Of a DNA stretch of 64,000 nt, positions 11,801 through 25,000 are shown piece by piece. Source of the DNA: Pleodorina starrii. Lineage: Eukaryota; Chlorophyta; Chlorophyceae; Chlamydomonadales; Volvocaceae. The translations under genes were made by a program, and so were the position numbers. The notes beneath the pieces were generated by a model. That model saw only the letters and a list, made by a program, of their open reading frames with translations. It searched no databases and was not told where the DNA came from. The stretch spans positions 3,100,001 to 3,164,000 of the forward strand of contig BRXU01000001.1 of NCBI GenBank assembly GCA_030267565.1. Reading direction: 5' to 3'. The first letter of the stretch is position 1; each line of letters begins with the position of its first letter.

Positions 11801-14800
11801 GTTGGGTTGGGTTGGGTTGGGTTGGGCCTCCATCCGGAGGAGTGGGGTTAAGGCGGGGCGACATCCATACCGCAATGAGTTACAGTGCGTGAGCGCGCGC
11901 CCAGAAGCCTGCTGCCGAATGTTTATACTCGTCCTCAAATCCTTAATCCGTCGCCCAAATACACGCACGCTTTCCTTCCGTACACGCTTACCGTAATGAG
12001 ATGCACGTAACCCTCGCTTTCCGTCAGAGTGGGCTTAGTTAGCGGCAAAGGGCACCCCTGCCTCTCCCTCCAGGTCCACGTACGCATATATACGTGCCTC
12101 CCCCTTTCGTTCCCGCCTTCGTCTCCCTCCTTGCCCCGCCCCGCCTCGCCAGCTCAATCCGCTGACCCGCAACTACATGGCCATTGCCCACACCCGGGAC
12201 GAGGGCCTCGGATTCCTCATAAAAACCGTCCTCACCATCGCCTCCGTCATGCTGCCGGGCTCGCTCAAGGCGCTGTCGCTGGTTTACATCTTGCTCCTGT
12301 CACTGCTGTTCTATACCTACGTGAAATGGGTGCGTGCGAACGGGTGGTAATTAGAACGGCCCGGGGCGAGGGAATGCAACGCAGTTACCTGGAATATTAC
12401 CTGATGATTACCTGATATCTCCAGCAGAAAAACGCGCGGCCGCGTCGCCGCCAACCAACCCCAAACGGACTGGCACACGACAGCACAAGACCAACATAGA
12501 CACACAGCCCGGACAGCACAAAAGGAACGATGGCTTACTCACCTGCGTTCAGTGGAGAAAGGAGTCGGAAAGAAGCGAAGGAAAGGGCGTGAGTAACGGC
12601 AATGGGGAGCGGCACTGTGAGCGAGGCAAGGAGCGAACAGGCAGGCAAAGCAAAAACACTCGGAAACCCACAAACGAGCTGGGGCGGCGACGCGGCGCAA
12701 AAGAGGGCGGGATGGGAGAGCGGGGCGGATAAGATGGGATACGGAAGGGTTAAAAGTACGACGGCAGGCGGCGAAGGGCAGGGAAGAAAGGGCAAAGGGA
12801 AAGAGAAAGGCAGAGGGAACGGCAAGGGGACAAGGCAAGGAGAACGGCAAAGGGACAACTGGATGCAAGCGGAACGGATCGCGGGGTAGGGGACGAGGGC
12901 GGAGGCGAAGGCGAAGAAAGGGGAGAAGGGCGGCCGGATGGGAGGTGGCAGAGGCGACGCGACGTCGGCTGTCGGAGGTGGCATGGGGCAGGGTGCGTCG
13001 GGGGAAGGATTCGGGGGGTCGGGAGGAGGGAAAGCAGACGGGGAGATGCCACGGGGTGGGGGAAGGGGAAGGGGATGCAGACCGGGGGCGGGCCAACGTG
13101 TTGGCTCCCCACCGCACCGGCTGCGCGAGGTACCCACATGCATGAGGGGTACCTCGCTATGGCAAGGTCGCAGGGGTGATGCCGGGCAAGAAGCGCCAGT
13201 GAGGTACAGAGCATGGGGGAGGGCGGGTACCACGCGGTGGCAGTCGGGCAGGAGCAAAGCAAAGCAGGGGCGGGGTTAGGGCAGGAGCAAGGAAGGGGCT
13301 GGGGCGGGGGCAGGACATGGGCAAGGATGGGGCAGGGGCGGGAGCAGGACATGGGCAAGGCAGGGGCAGTGGCAGGGGCGGGGGCAGGGGCGGGGGCGGG
13401 ACATGGGCAAGGCAAGGGCAGGGGTGGGGGCGGGACATGGGCCGGGCAGGGGCAGGGGCGGGGGGTAGGAGGTATGCGGCCCGGGGTGTGTGGTGAAGAC
13501 CGGACAGGCAACAGGACAAACGGGGGCAAGGGAAGGGGGTGAACATGGGGGGAGGAGATGGAGATGGATGCGGGGGTCAGCGAACGGGTGGATGCATAGG
13601 GCAAGAGGCCGCCGAACAGATAAATAGACTGGAGGCGGGGAATGTGGTAAATGAAGGCCCCTCACACACACCGCATCACCAATTCATTTGTTATCCGTGC
13701 AAGACAGGACTCACGCCCCCATGTTCTCTACACGTGTACTCCCAACATGACAACGAACCCCTCGCTCATCTATCATACCGAGTTACCGACACGCACATCG
13801 ATCTGCATCCCCTCGCTCACCGCCGCAGGTGCCATTCATCTACAGCGCCCTCAACTACGTGCGCTGTTCATCGTACGGCATGGTGATGTACAGCTCCATA
13901 CTGCTTGTCGTACTGGCATTTGGACCGTCCGGGACGGCGCCAGAAACAGTGAAATTTCAGGAGCGGGTCACGCTGGCGCTTTGGGTGGGGATGGGCCCGG
14001 CGGCGCTGGTGGGCGGGGCCATTTGTCACCTGAGACTGCGCCACATCCAGCACTGGGTGGTGGACAAGTTCCGGGAGGCCGACCCCGGCACCAACTCCAA
14101 GTCCATCTACAAGTTCACAGATGCCCGGGAAGTGGAGATCGCGGCGCGGTGCTGCCGGCGCTGGGTCGAGGACGAGGACACATTGGAGCCGGAGGCGGTG
14201 GCCTTGAGCGAGCACATCATCAAGGCCGGGATGATCCAGTTGCCACAGGACCCACGTGAGTTGCCCCGGCCCACCTGGGCCACGTGCGTACGTCGGTGCC
14301 TGCCCACCTAGCTGGGTAGTACCTAGCTAGGCATTAAGTACGGCTGCGTGCCTCAGATTATGCCTCCCGAGATACATAGGGCATCTAAAGGAGGAAAGGG
14401 GCTCTGTATGTGCATGTATGTATGTGCGCTATGTGGAAGCAGCGACGCACTCCTACTGGCGTACTGGGTCTGCTAAACCCATCGTTCCAGGCGACTGCTG
14501 CATATACGCGGCCGGGGCGCCATCCCGCAGTCCTGACTTGTACCCCATGAGCAGTGCTTGACGACTGCCGTATCTACAAGCCTACATACGTGCGTGCCAG
14601 TGGGTCAGTGTAGTGTGTGGCTGCGAGGCCTACAAGATACCGTACCGACGCAATCTTTTTGCGACGCGGTTAATTTGCGAGGCCAGAAAATATTTAAAAT
14701 TTGGATATGTAAACGCTATTATTTTGCGAGGCGCCAGTAGGAGTTTATTTGTAAACTTTTGAAATTTGCGAGCTCTTGAGCCGTATGTCATAGTTTGCGA

Positions 14801-17800
14801 ACTGGCATCTTATCGTCAGCGCAAAGGAATTGCATTCTACTGAAGGAATTGGACATACCGGGTGCCATACCTGCTTCACGCCACCCATCCGGCCCAAAAC
14901 CCATCCGCCCCACAGCCACGGGCTTGGCCTTGGGCTGCTTGCCTTTCGTAGTGGCCTTCCTGCGTCCCGGATCCCCTCCCCCGTGCAGCAGCCTGTCCAC
15001 CCGCCCACCCCGCTGCCCTTTCTCTCTGCCTGCCACGGCCCCTTGCCGACTGGGACATGCCGGCCCCCGTTGGCTCCACCGCCGTCGCCGCCTCTACTCC
15101 CCGACCGGCCGTGCCCGCCGTAGCCCCGGCAGCCCTTCCCCGCCGGCCCCCACAGCGCCCCCACCACCCGCAGCTCGCGGCAAATAATTTATATTTGCGA
15201 GAAAATTTTGCGAGGTGCCTTGGGAGTTTTTTTTGAAACTTTAAATATTTGCGAGGGACCCTTCCGAGTTTTGTTTGACACTTTGCGAGGCCCCAAACAG
15301 TTAATTATTTATTCGCAAAAAGATTGCGTCGGTACGGTAGTGCTGTCGTGTTTCGTACAGCAGACGGGCCTATCTGAGGTCAATTTTGGGAATAAAGTAC
15401 GATTAAGTATGTAGTGTGTGGTTGCACGATAAAGTACGACAAAGTACGTATTGCGTAGTTGCATGATGATTTCGCCGTCCTCCCGTCCAAATCTGCCCGC
15501 GCATGCATGATGTCTTGCCCCTTGCCAGTTACCAGGAATGCAATTGTGTCGTTGGCTTGGCCCTGCCCCTCTTTTCCCCTTCCTCAGAGATGATCATACT
15601 CTATTCGTCCTTTCTGATCGACGTCCAGGGCAGCTACCAGTCCGGATACACGCAGCTGCAGGTTAGTGGCCATGTGCCTGCCTTCCAGCCTACCAACCGA
15701 TCTCCCGCTTTCCCAGGAACCTCTATACCGTATGGTACTGCTCATAATTATTTGTGAATCAATCACAATGAATTGTTTGCGATCTCGCAAATTGTCAAGG
15801 AAAATTCGAAAGGGTCCCTCGCAAAGGTCCTCAATTATCTCCCAGCGAACCTCGCCAAATTTCTCTTTATTTACCTCAATCGGCCTCTTTGCAACTCTTA
15901 CCCAGCGCGCTCGGCCTACGGGTACGGTACTAGTAGTTTGAGCGCGTAAATGAGGCCGTTGCTCAGACCAATGCGTTGCGCCAAATCGTTTTAGACTTTA
16001 AGGAAGAATGCTCCTGGACGTTATTACCCGTATGTCGGGAAAAGCGTATAGAATCCAAGACCGAGAGTCGCACGCGCTCCGTATCTCATATGGCGCGGCT
16101 ATTTGTCCACTTCCTCCATAACAGAACATTGATTATTCGCTGACATTCCTGAAAAGATGCGATTCCACTGTAAACTGTTATAAACGGCTCACGAATCGGC
16201 AAATTTGAAAATTTAAAAAAATCATCGACCGAGGCCTTGTGAACTAATAGGTTTTTCATGTCTAATTTTATAAAGAAATAATAATAATAAATCGGCTCGC
16301 AAATTATTACGAGCAGTACGGTACCTCTTACCTACCTCCGTCGTTCGTTCTACCCTACCTACAGACCGCTAAAAAGCAGCCCTTGGGCCTTCTCCAGAGC
16401 TTCGCTATCTTCAGTCGGGAGCAGGAGCACGCTCAGAAGGCCAGCGGCGCGAACAGTGGCGACACGGCCGCGGTTGACCTGGTTAGCTATGTGGAGTTTC
16501 AGCGCAACCACCGACTGGTGGTGCGGGCTCACAAGGAGGCTCTCATGGCAATAAGGTCCTTCTGGGGGTTGCTGTTGCGCTCGAAAATTAATTTCAATCA
16601 CCTCAGCAAGGCGCTGCACAAAATTGAGGTGGGCGGATGCGACCGTGGGGCGGGCCCGCTTTACCTCAAAATGGACCTGTTGAGGTGGGCGTGGGCGCTT
16701 CGTGAGGCAGACAGAGGGGAAAGTTTGAAGCAGCATACATATATCCAGCTGTATGGCTGACTGAGGTGTAAAGCAATGGAGCTGCGTCGCAACGGACGTC
16801 TGCGTGCACGTATGCAGCATCACAGCAACCGACGTGTTCCAAGGGGGCTGTGCAGCTGTTTGTCTGTCTGTGTTTGCTGCAAGACACCGCCTGCACTTCC
16901 TGCAATCTTTTCCTCATCTTTTCAGCCCTTTCATCTTGCCCCGCCCACAACCTCGGCTTGCCCCCGCGCCAGGGCACGGTAAAAGCAGCAGAGCGCGCCT
17001 ACCGTGGTGTGCTCGTCCGGCACGCCAGCAGTGCACGCATTGTACGGCTGTACGGCAAGTTTCTTGAGAATGTCAAGTTTGACCCATGGGCCGCATCCAA
17101 GTGGTATGCGGAGGCTGACCGGCTGGAGGAGGAGGCGGAGCAATCGAAAGAAGCCATGCAGCTGGGAGGCATTGAGGCGCTGCTGCCACAGGGTGCGTGA
17201 TGACATGGTGGGGGGCGGATGGCTGCGGGGTATGTAGATGAAATACGGTGCTTTTATGGGTTCACCTACGCGCGTTCCTGGTTGTGGGGCGTCGTAAACT
17301 TTCGTTACCGGTCTCGGGCTTCAGATCTCACACCCTATCTCTGAGAAAATGCCCCACCCTGCTCACGCTCACCTACCCGCAGGCAACGGCGGCGACAAGG
17401 GTCTGTCAGCGATTGAGGGGCTGGCCATCATTTGCATAAACGCGCAGGGCCAGATCGTGGTGGCTTCTCCAGAGGCCCACGCACTGCTAGGCTACGGCAA
17501 GAACGAGCTCAAGGGCAAGGCAAGTGCACTGCTGCGTGCACTGATAAGCTCAACGAAGTGCACTGTCTCCATACTGACTCCATCCACATGCAGCAGATTA
17601 CTCATGTCTGCTGCGTGTGGAGTGAGCCAGGGGACATACGTACATACACAATCAAGCACATTGACGCCTTACTAAGCTAGACCCAAATTAGGCTGCTGCG
17701 TGCTGATCCTACGTCCATTCAAGACTTCAGCAGGCCCGGGACGACTGTCCGGAAGCTGCATGCAGCATCGCATGGTGCTCCTCCCCACCTGCCGGGGCCT

Positions 17801-18985
17801 GTATCCCCTCGCTGCCACGCACCCTCCATGCATCTTGCCCATGGACTCGACTGCCGCCCCTACGTGCGCTACCTGTCCCCAGGACCTGGGCATCATTTTG
17901 CCCCACCCCTTCTCCGAGCGCCACACCGCCTACGTAAGGCAGTACATCCAAACCGGTGAGAGCGTGCGTGCGTGCGTGCATGCGTGCATGCGTGCTTGGG
18001 GCTGGCCGTGTTCCCTTGCTGGCTGTTGTTGAGGGGCCCAGAACCTCCCGCGGGGCGGGCCTGCCTGCCGCCGCAAGAAACTGCAGGGTCGTGCTGCAGC
18101 ACACAGGCGGCACGTGCCGCATAAATTAAAGCTCCTGTGAAAAACCGACCCCATAAGGTAGCCGTACATGGGATGTACAGGAAGTTGGTATTCAGGGTTT
18201 TAGATATTTGTTGCTGTATATTGGCAATGATGTGTTGGCAATGATGTGTATGGCAGTTAATTTTCCTTCCTCTGCAAACCGACGCACTACGCACAGAGCG
18301 AGATTGTTTGGCGCTAGGCCGGAGCGGGTGCGTGATGGATTGAATGATGCCCACCACCTTGGAAAACCCGCACGCAGGCGTGACCAACCTCATGGGCAGG
18401 CACAATGAGGTTATGGTCATCACGAAGACGCGTAAGGTGCTCCCAGTGTTGTTGAAAGTCTCCAAGATCTCGGGGCTCAACGAGGACTCGGTGTTCCTGG
18501 GCATGATCGAGGTGGGTGCGTGGCTGGTGACGGCGGGGTGAGGGTTGGGTACTTCGGTTGGATAGGGGGTGAGGGTCGGGTAGAGGACTCAACGAGGACT
18601 CGGTGTTCCTGGGGATGCTGGAGGTGAGGAAGTAAGGGTGGGCCGGGGCAGGGCGGGGTGTGTGTGCATCATGTATGAAGCAAGGCGCTTGGCCTGGGTT
18701 TGAGTACGTAGCACGGCCCGGAGCTGGGCCCCTGCTGCTAGCTGCATGCGCCCATGTGCCCAGCAGCAAGGGCCTGCTGCGGATAAAGTGCAGGACCGCA
18801 ATCGCTCCCTTTGCCTCCGTCCTGTATGCTGCTGGCGTCCAGTTTAACGACGGCAATGTATACCGGCCATAGTGCGTATGTAACAAGATAGGGACAACTG
18901 TTTAAGCCCACAGCCTGTTGCTCCGAATCGCCCGTAGTGCCCCCTCCCACACACACAGCTTTATTTTTGCCACCTACCATCGCCA

Positions 18986-19021
<36 letters not shown>

Positions 19022-22000
19022 GATGTTAGTTGAAACCTGATAACTTGCGGCCCCCTGCGTACCTACCGTACATGCCGCCAACGCACCTGCCCATCATCAC
19101 GCACCCTGCCCGCCCGCCCGCAGCCACTTCCGCCCCGCGCCACCGACGCGCAGCTGTGGGTTATGGGGAATGGCACGATCCTGGCGGCTGATGCAACGCT
19201 GTGCGACTGGCTGGGCTATGAGCAATCGGACCTGTCAGGGAAGCTGTTTGAGGACTTCCTGGTGGAGAAGGATGCCGTACGAGAGTGAGTTGATTGCGTG
19301 TGTGACCTCTCGCTGTGTATCGAGCGCGCAGGGTTCGTTTCTTGCGGTGCCGGGCAGTGAACCGGTCTGTGGATGATGATGCAGCGAAGGAGCAACAATT
19401 AACACACAGACATGGACGAAAATGTATGCGGGTGTGCGGAAGGCAGGAGCTGCATAGATCCGTCATTGATGGATTTGCGTGTCCTGCATGGCTTGCCCGG
19501 TATTACCATACGTGGATGAGGCACGCCGGCGTTGGCTGCTGGCTCGGTGCGCGCGTGTGTGTGTGGCGCATGTATATGTGCGTGCCTTCCTCGAGGTCAA
19601 GCAACCACCCGACAGACTGACTTGCTTGAGCGTGCGTGTACTCAGAGCCCGAGCCGATTCAGGCCATGAAACCCCGGACGGACCCTAGCCCCCGGCAGCT
19701 TGCTGCCACGCCCTCCACCACCACATACAATCAAGCGCTTCCACTCCAATCCCTTGCGTGGTGCTCGTCACAACCGCCAAACCGCCGTCACCAACCGCCG
19801 CCACCCTTACTTATTACTTCAGGTCCATCAAGAGTTGGAACCGCGCCCACAACACTCCGGGCCCCTCATCGCGTGCAGCCGGGGCCCGCTACCACCGCCG
19901 CCAGCCAGTAGCCACGGGCAACGGCGGCGGGGACATTATGAGCCCGCCCTCACATTCTGTATCATCGCCGCTTCCCCTCGCTGCTGGCGGTGCTGGCATC
20001 GGCAATGGATCCTCGTTCGTGGAACAGATGGTGCCGGCCACAGGGCTGGCGATGGCTCACGGGACGGTTGGCAGCGAGGTTTACTCGCCGCTGGTTCTGC
20101 CACGGGCGACCTGGCGGCATAAGTATTTGGATCCGTTGCAGTTCGACACGATCATTCAACCGTCTGGTATGTAGGTGATGAGGGGTGGCGGGGAGTGGGC
20201 GGGCCGGGAGACGAAGGCGGATGGTGGGACAAGAGCGAGGAAATGGACGGGAAGCAAGATGTGTAAAGTTCTAGAGGGACGGGGCATGTATGTGCGTGCG
20301 TGCTTACTTGCATGGGGATGGAAGGCACGAGAGAGTCGGGCGGCAGCGGAGGGAATCATTGGATCACGCTGGATGCATGGCTTGTTCCTTGCTCCTCGGG
20401 AGTGACCTGCCAAAGCAGGTTTTAGGCATCCAGCAGGCAGACATGAGTGACGTGACACCGATGCGCCATGTTATGTTATCTCGGAGACACCTTAGATCGA
20501 CGACCTGTTCGTTTGCCCGCCCCTTCTCTTGCCGTCATCAATGCATCAGCTATCGGCTCCACCAGGGTGCACTCGGTCGTTGTACGGCGAATTCCCAGGC
20601 AACAGTCGTACAGTCCGTACCACGGGCAGCTCCCCGATCCGTACTACCACGAGATGCTGCTGGCGGCTGACCACCAGGGCCACGTGTTGCACGTGACGGA
20701 GGCGCTGGCGGCGGCCCTGGGTCGCACCGTGGAGGCCATACGGGCAGGGGGCCTGGCGATGCTGGTGCCCGAGCCGACCGGTGTACTGCACGGGCCCTGG
20801 CTGCAGGTGGGTATGTGAGCGTGTGTGTGTGTGTGTTTGCCTGTGCCTGCGCCGGCATGTTTCGTCAGGGCAAAGCGGAACAGCTTGCTTGCTTGTTTGC
20901 CAACATATACACCTTCTGTACTTCATGTTTTGGTATGCGGATCGGTTATTTAAGACACAGCTCCAACTGGCGGCTGCGTGCACGGAGACTGACCTCACTA
21001 TGCCACACCGTGCCCCAGTAGCAACCCTCTTATTATCTCTCACTGATGTGGTCATCTTGTCCCCTGCTGCGCGCGTGTGCGCGCCCCCAGGAGCTCTCGA
21101 ACCCACAATCCTTTGGCACATTGTCCAACCCCCAGTACAAGTTGCCGCCGTACAGCTGCCGCAGCGGCAGGGCGATCAGCCTCTGCTCGTACAGCGAGGC
21201 TCAGGGCCCTGGGGTGAAGCATTTCCAATTGTCGGTGTTGCAGCGGCTAACGGAGGGCGGTGGCGCCAAAATACACGTGGTCACGTTGACGCCACGCACT
21301 CTGGACGAGGTACGGCCGTACGGATGTATGGGCCCGTGCACGCACGCGCATACGCACATGATCAGACACCCGTTTTTCCCTTTCCCTGCCCTCTTCCTCC
21401 TCCATAACTTACCCGTTTTCCACTTCGCGGCTCAGCCTTTACATATCTTGATGAATGCACTGCTCAAAGGCAGCGGCTGGACCCCTCCGCCGCTGCCACA
21501 CTAGCTAGCTAGCTACTCCCCCATTGCCTCGCTCCGGCCCTCTAACGCTTCATTCCCATGTTTCCACGCACGCCGTCGCCAGGCCGTTTCGGAGCGGCGC
21601 ATGCGGCTAAGCCTGGATCTGCGTGGAACCATCATAGACGCAGATGGTGCCACCCCGGCCGAGCTCTTCGGGATTGACCCAAGGGTCCTTGTAGGGTCGT
21701 GCGTCGCTCAGCTGATCGACCTATTTGGATCATCCGACGACTCGTTCAATCAGGCCTATGGCGACATCCTAGATCCAGCTCAAAGAAGTGCTGCAATGGC
21801 TGGCAGCAGCAGCGGCGCCGTCGATGGCATCTGCCCGTCTTCGTCTGCGGCCGCATCGGTGCGGTCAGGTGCTGCTGGGGGATCGAATCCCATCGCTCGC
21901 GGCATCGGCTGGCGCAGGGCGTGTGGGTTGCAGCGTCAGCGGGACAGCAGCGTGGAGGGGGATGGCGGGTTGACGGCGGCGGTCCAGGCATACCAGGCCC

Positions 22001-25000
22001 TGTTTGCCCGCCGCCTCAGCCGGGCGCTGCTGCAGCTGGCCCACAGGTAGGCCAGCCCGAGGCAGCAGTGTATGGATGCGGAACAGTTTGGATGGATGGG
22101 GAGGAAAGGAGAAACCAGCGTCGTAAGACGGGAGCATGTATGCCGACATGACATGGGGCGCGTGGGCTGGATGGGTTGTTGACGCGTGAGCCTGGCAAGG
22201 TGCGGGGTGGGAAATTAAATCAGTAGCAAACGAATGGGAGGGAAAGGAAGGCATCAAGGGGTCAGTAAGGCCGCCCCTTCAACCAAATCAATACCACCGG
22301 TCCTACCCGTACTCGTACCCTTTAACAAAGTAAGCATCGTTTCGCCTAATCTGTAATACCGTATCGCCAGGTCCGCCGATGACCCCGACTGCTCCTGGCG
22401 CGTGGGCGTCAATCTGCCGCCCGACGAGGCGGCCATCTCGGAGTTGAAGCAGCTGGCGGCATCCGGCCTCCTGCGACCCGAAGAACTGGCACGTGCGCCC
22501 CAGTTGACGGGCGCACGCACCGTGCCCGCAGTCATGAAGCTGCGACTGGTGCGGAAACAGGCGCAGACACCCCATCCCCAACAGCAGCCCTTGCGACCGG
22601 CCAGTCAGGAGCAGCAGCAGCCAGCGCCGCAGCAGCCAACGCAGCTCCACCATCATCAGCAACACCAGCACCAGCAGCACCGACATCAACACCAGCAGCC
22701 CTTGCATCAGCAGCTGCGACAGCCTAGCCGCTTGCAGCGGGACTACGATGCCGGTGGCAGCCGAGCCGTCGGAAGCTCCACTGAGGGGCCCCGCTTCGGC
22801 ACCCACCTGCACCGCTCGAGCGCTGAACTGCCAGGCGGCAAGGGCCCTGGCATCAGCGGCAACAACAACCCCGTCAATCTTGTGCCGATGGTCCCGCAGC
22901 GGCAGCATCGCGTCACTGGGGGTAGCGGTGACGGACCACCGCCAGCAGCAGGTGTCGCGACACACATCGGGCTGGCGGCGGTTGCGGAGGCGGAGGAGAC
23001 GGAAGACGACGACCTGCGGGTGCGGAGTGTGGGCTTCGGTAGCCACTGTGGTGGCAGCAGCAGCGGCGGCGGCTGTTGGCGGCAAGCCGTGTTGGGGAGA
23101 CGTCCCGTGGCGGAGGCAACAGAGCAGCCAACTACCACGGCTGGCGGCTTGTTGACAGCTGTAGTGTTGCAGGGCGGCAGCGTTGGCGACTTATCTGTCA
23201 AGGCAGTCACCTCGTCAGCGACGGGCTTGACATCAATTGCTGCTGAACCAGCAGCAGCGGCGGCAGCAGTGGCGGTTTCGGAGCTGCTGGCTCCCCCCAG
23301 CCTTGTGTTCGAGGTGGAGCTGTGGCGCGCGGATCTGCTGTCTGGGGTGCTGGAGGTGGATGACAAGGGCAAGGTGCTGCGGACGGATGGGGTGTGCCCG
23401 CTGGGGCAGGCAGGTGAGGCAGCTGTAAGCCACGGATGGTTGCTGCTTGAGATGTGCCGATTCCCAATGGCATTCATGCATGATCTTGCTTTTTAATGCT
23501 GCTGTATGTAGCCCGTGTAGACCGATGATCCCGACGATGATGTTGCTTGGTTGCCTCATCAACGAACCACGCAGGCCTGGTGCTGGGCGCTGCCCCAGCC
23601 GCAATCGTCGGCGCTCAGGTTTCGGAGCTGATCCCTCTGCCCGGCGGCAGCAGTGGCGTGACGGCGCTCCTTGATATGGGTGCCGCTAATGCCGCGGCAG
23701 CAGGCGACAGTAATCATGCGGTCCGTGGCGCGCTGAAAAAGCGCGCGGCAAGGGTACGGATGGGCGGCACGACCGTTATAACCGTGCGGCACCAGAGTGA
23801 CGGATGCGGCTTGGAGCTGCAGGTAACTGCAGTGCGGCGCCAGGGCCCTGTCGGCAGCGCCTACCTGCTGCTTCGCCCAAAGGAGCCGACGGGGGCACAG
23901 CCTGGCTTCCTGCGGTGGCTGCACGAAGACGACACGTCGGGACTTATGCCGGCCACCAGCCATCTGTACACCGAGCGAGACAGCGGGGCGGCCAAAGGAC
24001 ACACGACCATGACATCCTTGGGGCCCGTGGAGGGCCTGCCCAGCGTCAATGCAAGTGTTGTCGGTGCCGGCGGTGGCGGCAACACCACCATGGCCACTGA
24101 CGGTGGACTCAACACACTTAGGCGCGGCACCATGAACGGCCAGCAACTGACAGCCTTGGCTGCCTCAGCAGCCTCGGCGATGGTGGTTGCGCCTGAGGGC
24201 AGCATACTGGGGTTCGAGGCGCCGTCAGTCTTGACGGGACTGCGCCACCCGGCTGTGAGCCTGACAGCGGCGGCGATGGCGGCGGCGGCGCCAGCAGTAG
24301 CGCTGGATGGACTTCCACGTGTGCACTCCTTGGAGGGCCTGTGGGGATCGCGTGCGGGGACGCGGCGTGGCAGCAACGGCAATAATCCCGGCAGTGGGGC
24401 TCGGCGACGCATGTCCTTTCTCAGACTGGCAGGAGGACATGGCAGCGGCGGCCGGGGTGCCGCCGCTGCTGCCCTTGCCACCAAAGGCGGCACTGATGAG
24501 GAGGACGACGAAGACAACCCGATATCCGTGCCCACTTGTAGCGGCCGGGCTTTCAGCATGTCTGTCTCACCATTACTGAGGACAATGCATGGTGGTGCCC
24601 CGGGTCCGGAGCTGCTCAACAGGGACACGTCATCACTACTTGACGCCGCCTTTGAGCGGGGTGGTGGGGGGCCACAGGAGAGTACAGCATCACTGGTCGC
24701 AGCAGCAGGTGCTGGTGCCGAGCCGCAGGGCAGCAGGGGCCTTTTGGTAAGTGCAAGGCGTTCGTTCTCACACCCTCCCGCCCAACATAATGAGGTGTAA
24801 CAGTAGCAATACGCATAGCAGCAGTAGTAGAGTTGGTGATAGTGACTACTTCTTAGATTGGCATGTAGTACTACATGCTATCTTGTGTCACAGCAGAGCA
24901 TTTTGCAAAGCTGCACCCCATCCACGCACAAGCACGGCCCAGCTAGTTAGCTGGGATGCGAGCTAGACTTCTAGCTAGGCTGCCAGCTAGGCTTCTAGGT

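Larger units (their letters stand above)
8847..14255 (+). other. PAS sensor: N-terminal polytopic membrane region (exons 1-8)
   Basis: Residues 1 to about 385 of the model. Hydrophobic stretches occur in exon 2 (FLQLWLLVVN), exon 4 (FFLGIFYLFVGLLGVNLAL), exon 5 (LDIATLTLLLVAL), exon 6 (IIHVVVSGSSIVLFVIM), exon 7 (two segments) and exon 8 (two segments, SILLVVLAFG and LALWVGMGPAALVGG). That suggests about eight or more membrane passes. Exon 8 then turns cytosolic with the family signature DAREVEIAARCCRRWV and EPEAVALSEHIIKAGM. Confidence 0.8.
17383..24746 (+). other. PAS sensor: PAS-domain array and low-complexity spacer (exons 12-21)
   Basis: Residues about 573-1907. PAS-like units: one at 575-690 (IEGLAIICINAQGQIVVASP, then LLGYGKNELKGKDL), one at 690-740 (LWVMGNGTILAADATLCDWL, with LGYEQSDLSGK), one near 880-1010 (MLLAADHQGHVLHVTEAL), a degenerate one near 1020-1065 (LSLDLRGTIIDADGATPAEL) and one near 1490-1620 (GVLEVDDKGKVLRTDG, with QVSELIPLPGG). 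Exon 20 adds a Gln/His-rich stretch, and exon 21 a long Gly/Ala/Ser-rich stretch. By family knowledge PAS domains bind small ligands or mediate dimers; no cofactor-binding Cys motif typical of LOV domains is visible. Confidence 0.75.

Noticed and set aside
12535..13604. Pro/Cys/Ser-rich minus-strand frames up to 284 residues
   Set aside because: They are the complement of the purine-rich intron tract and have simple-sequence composition.
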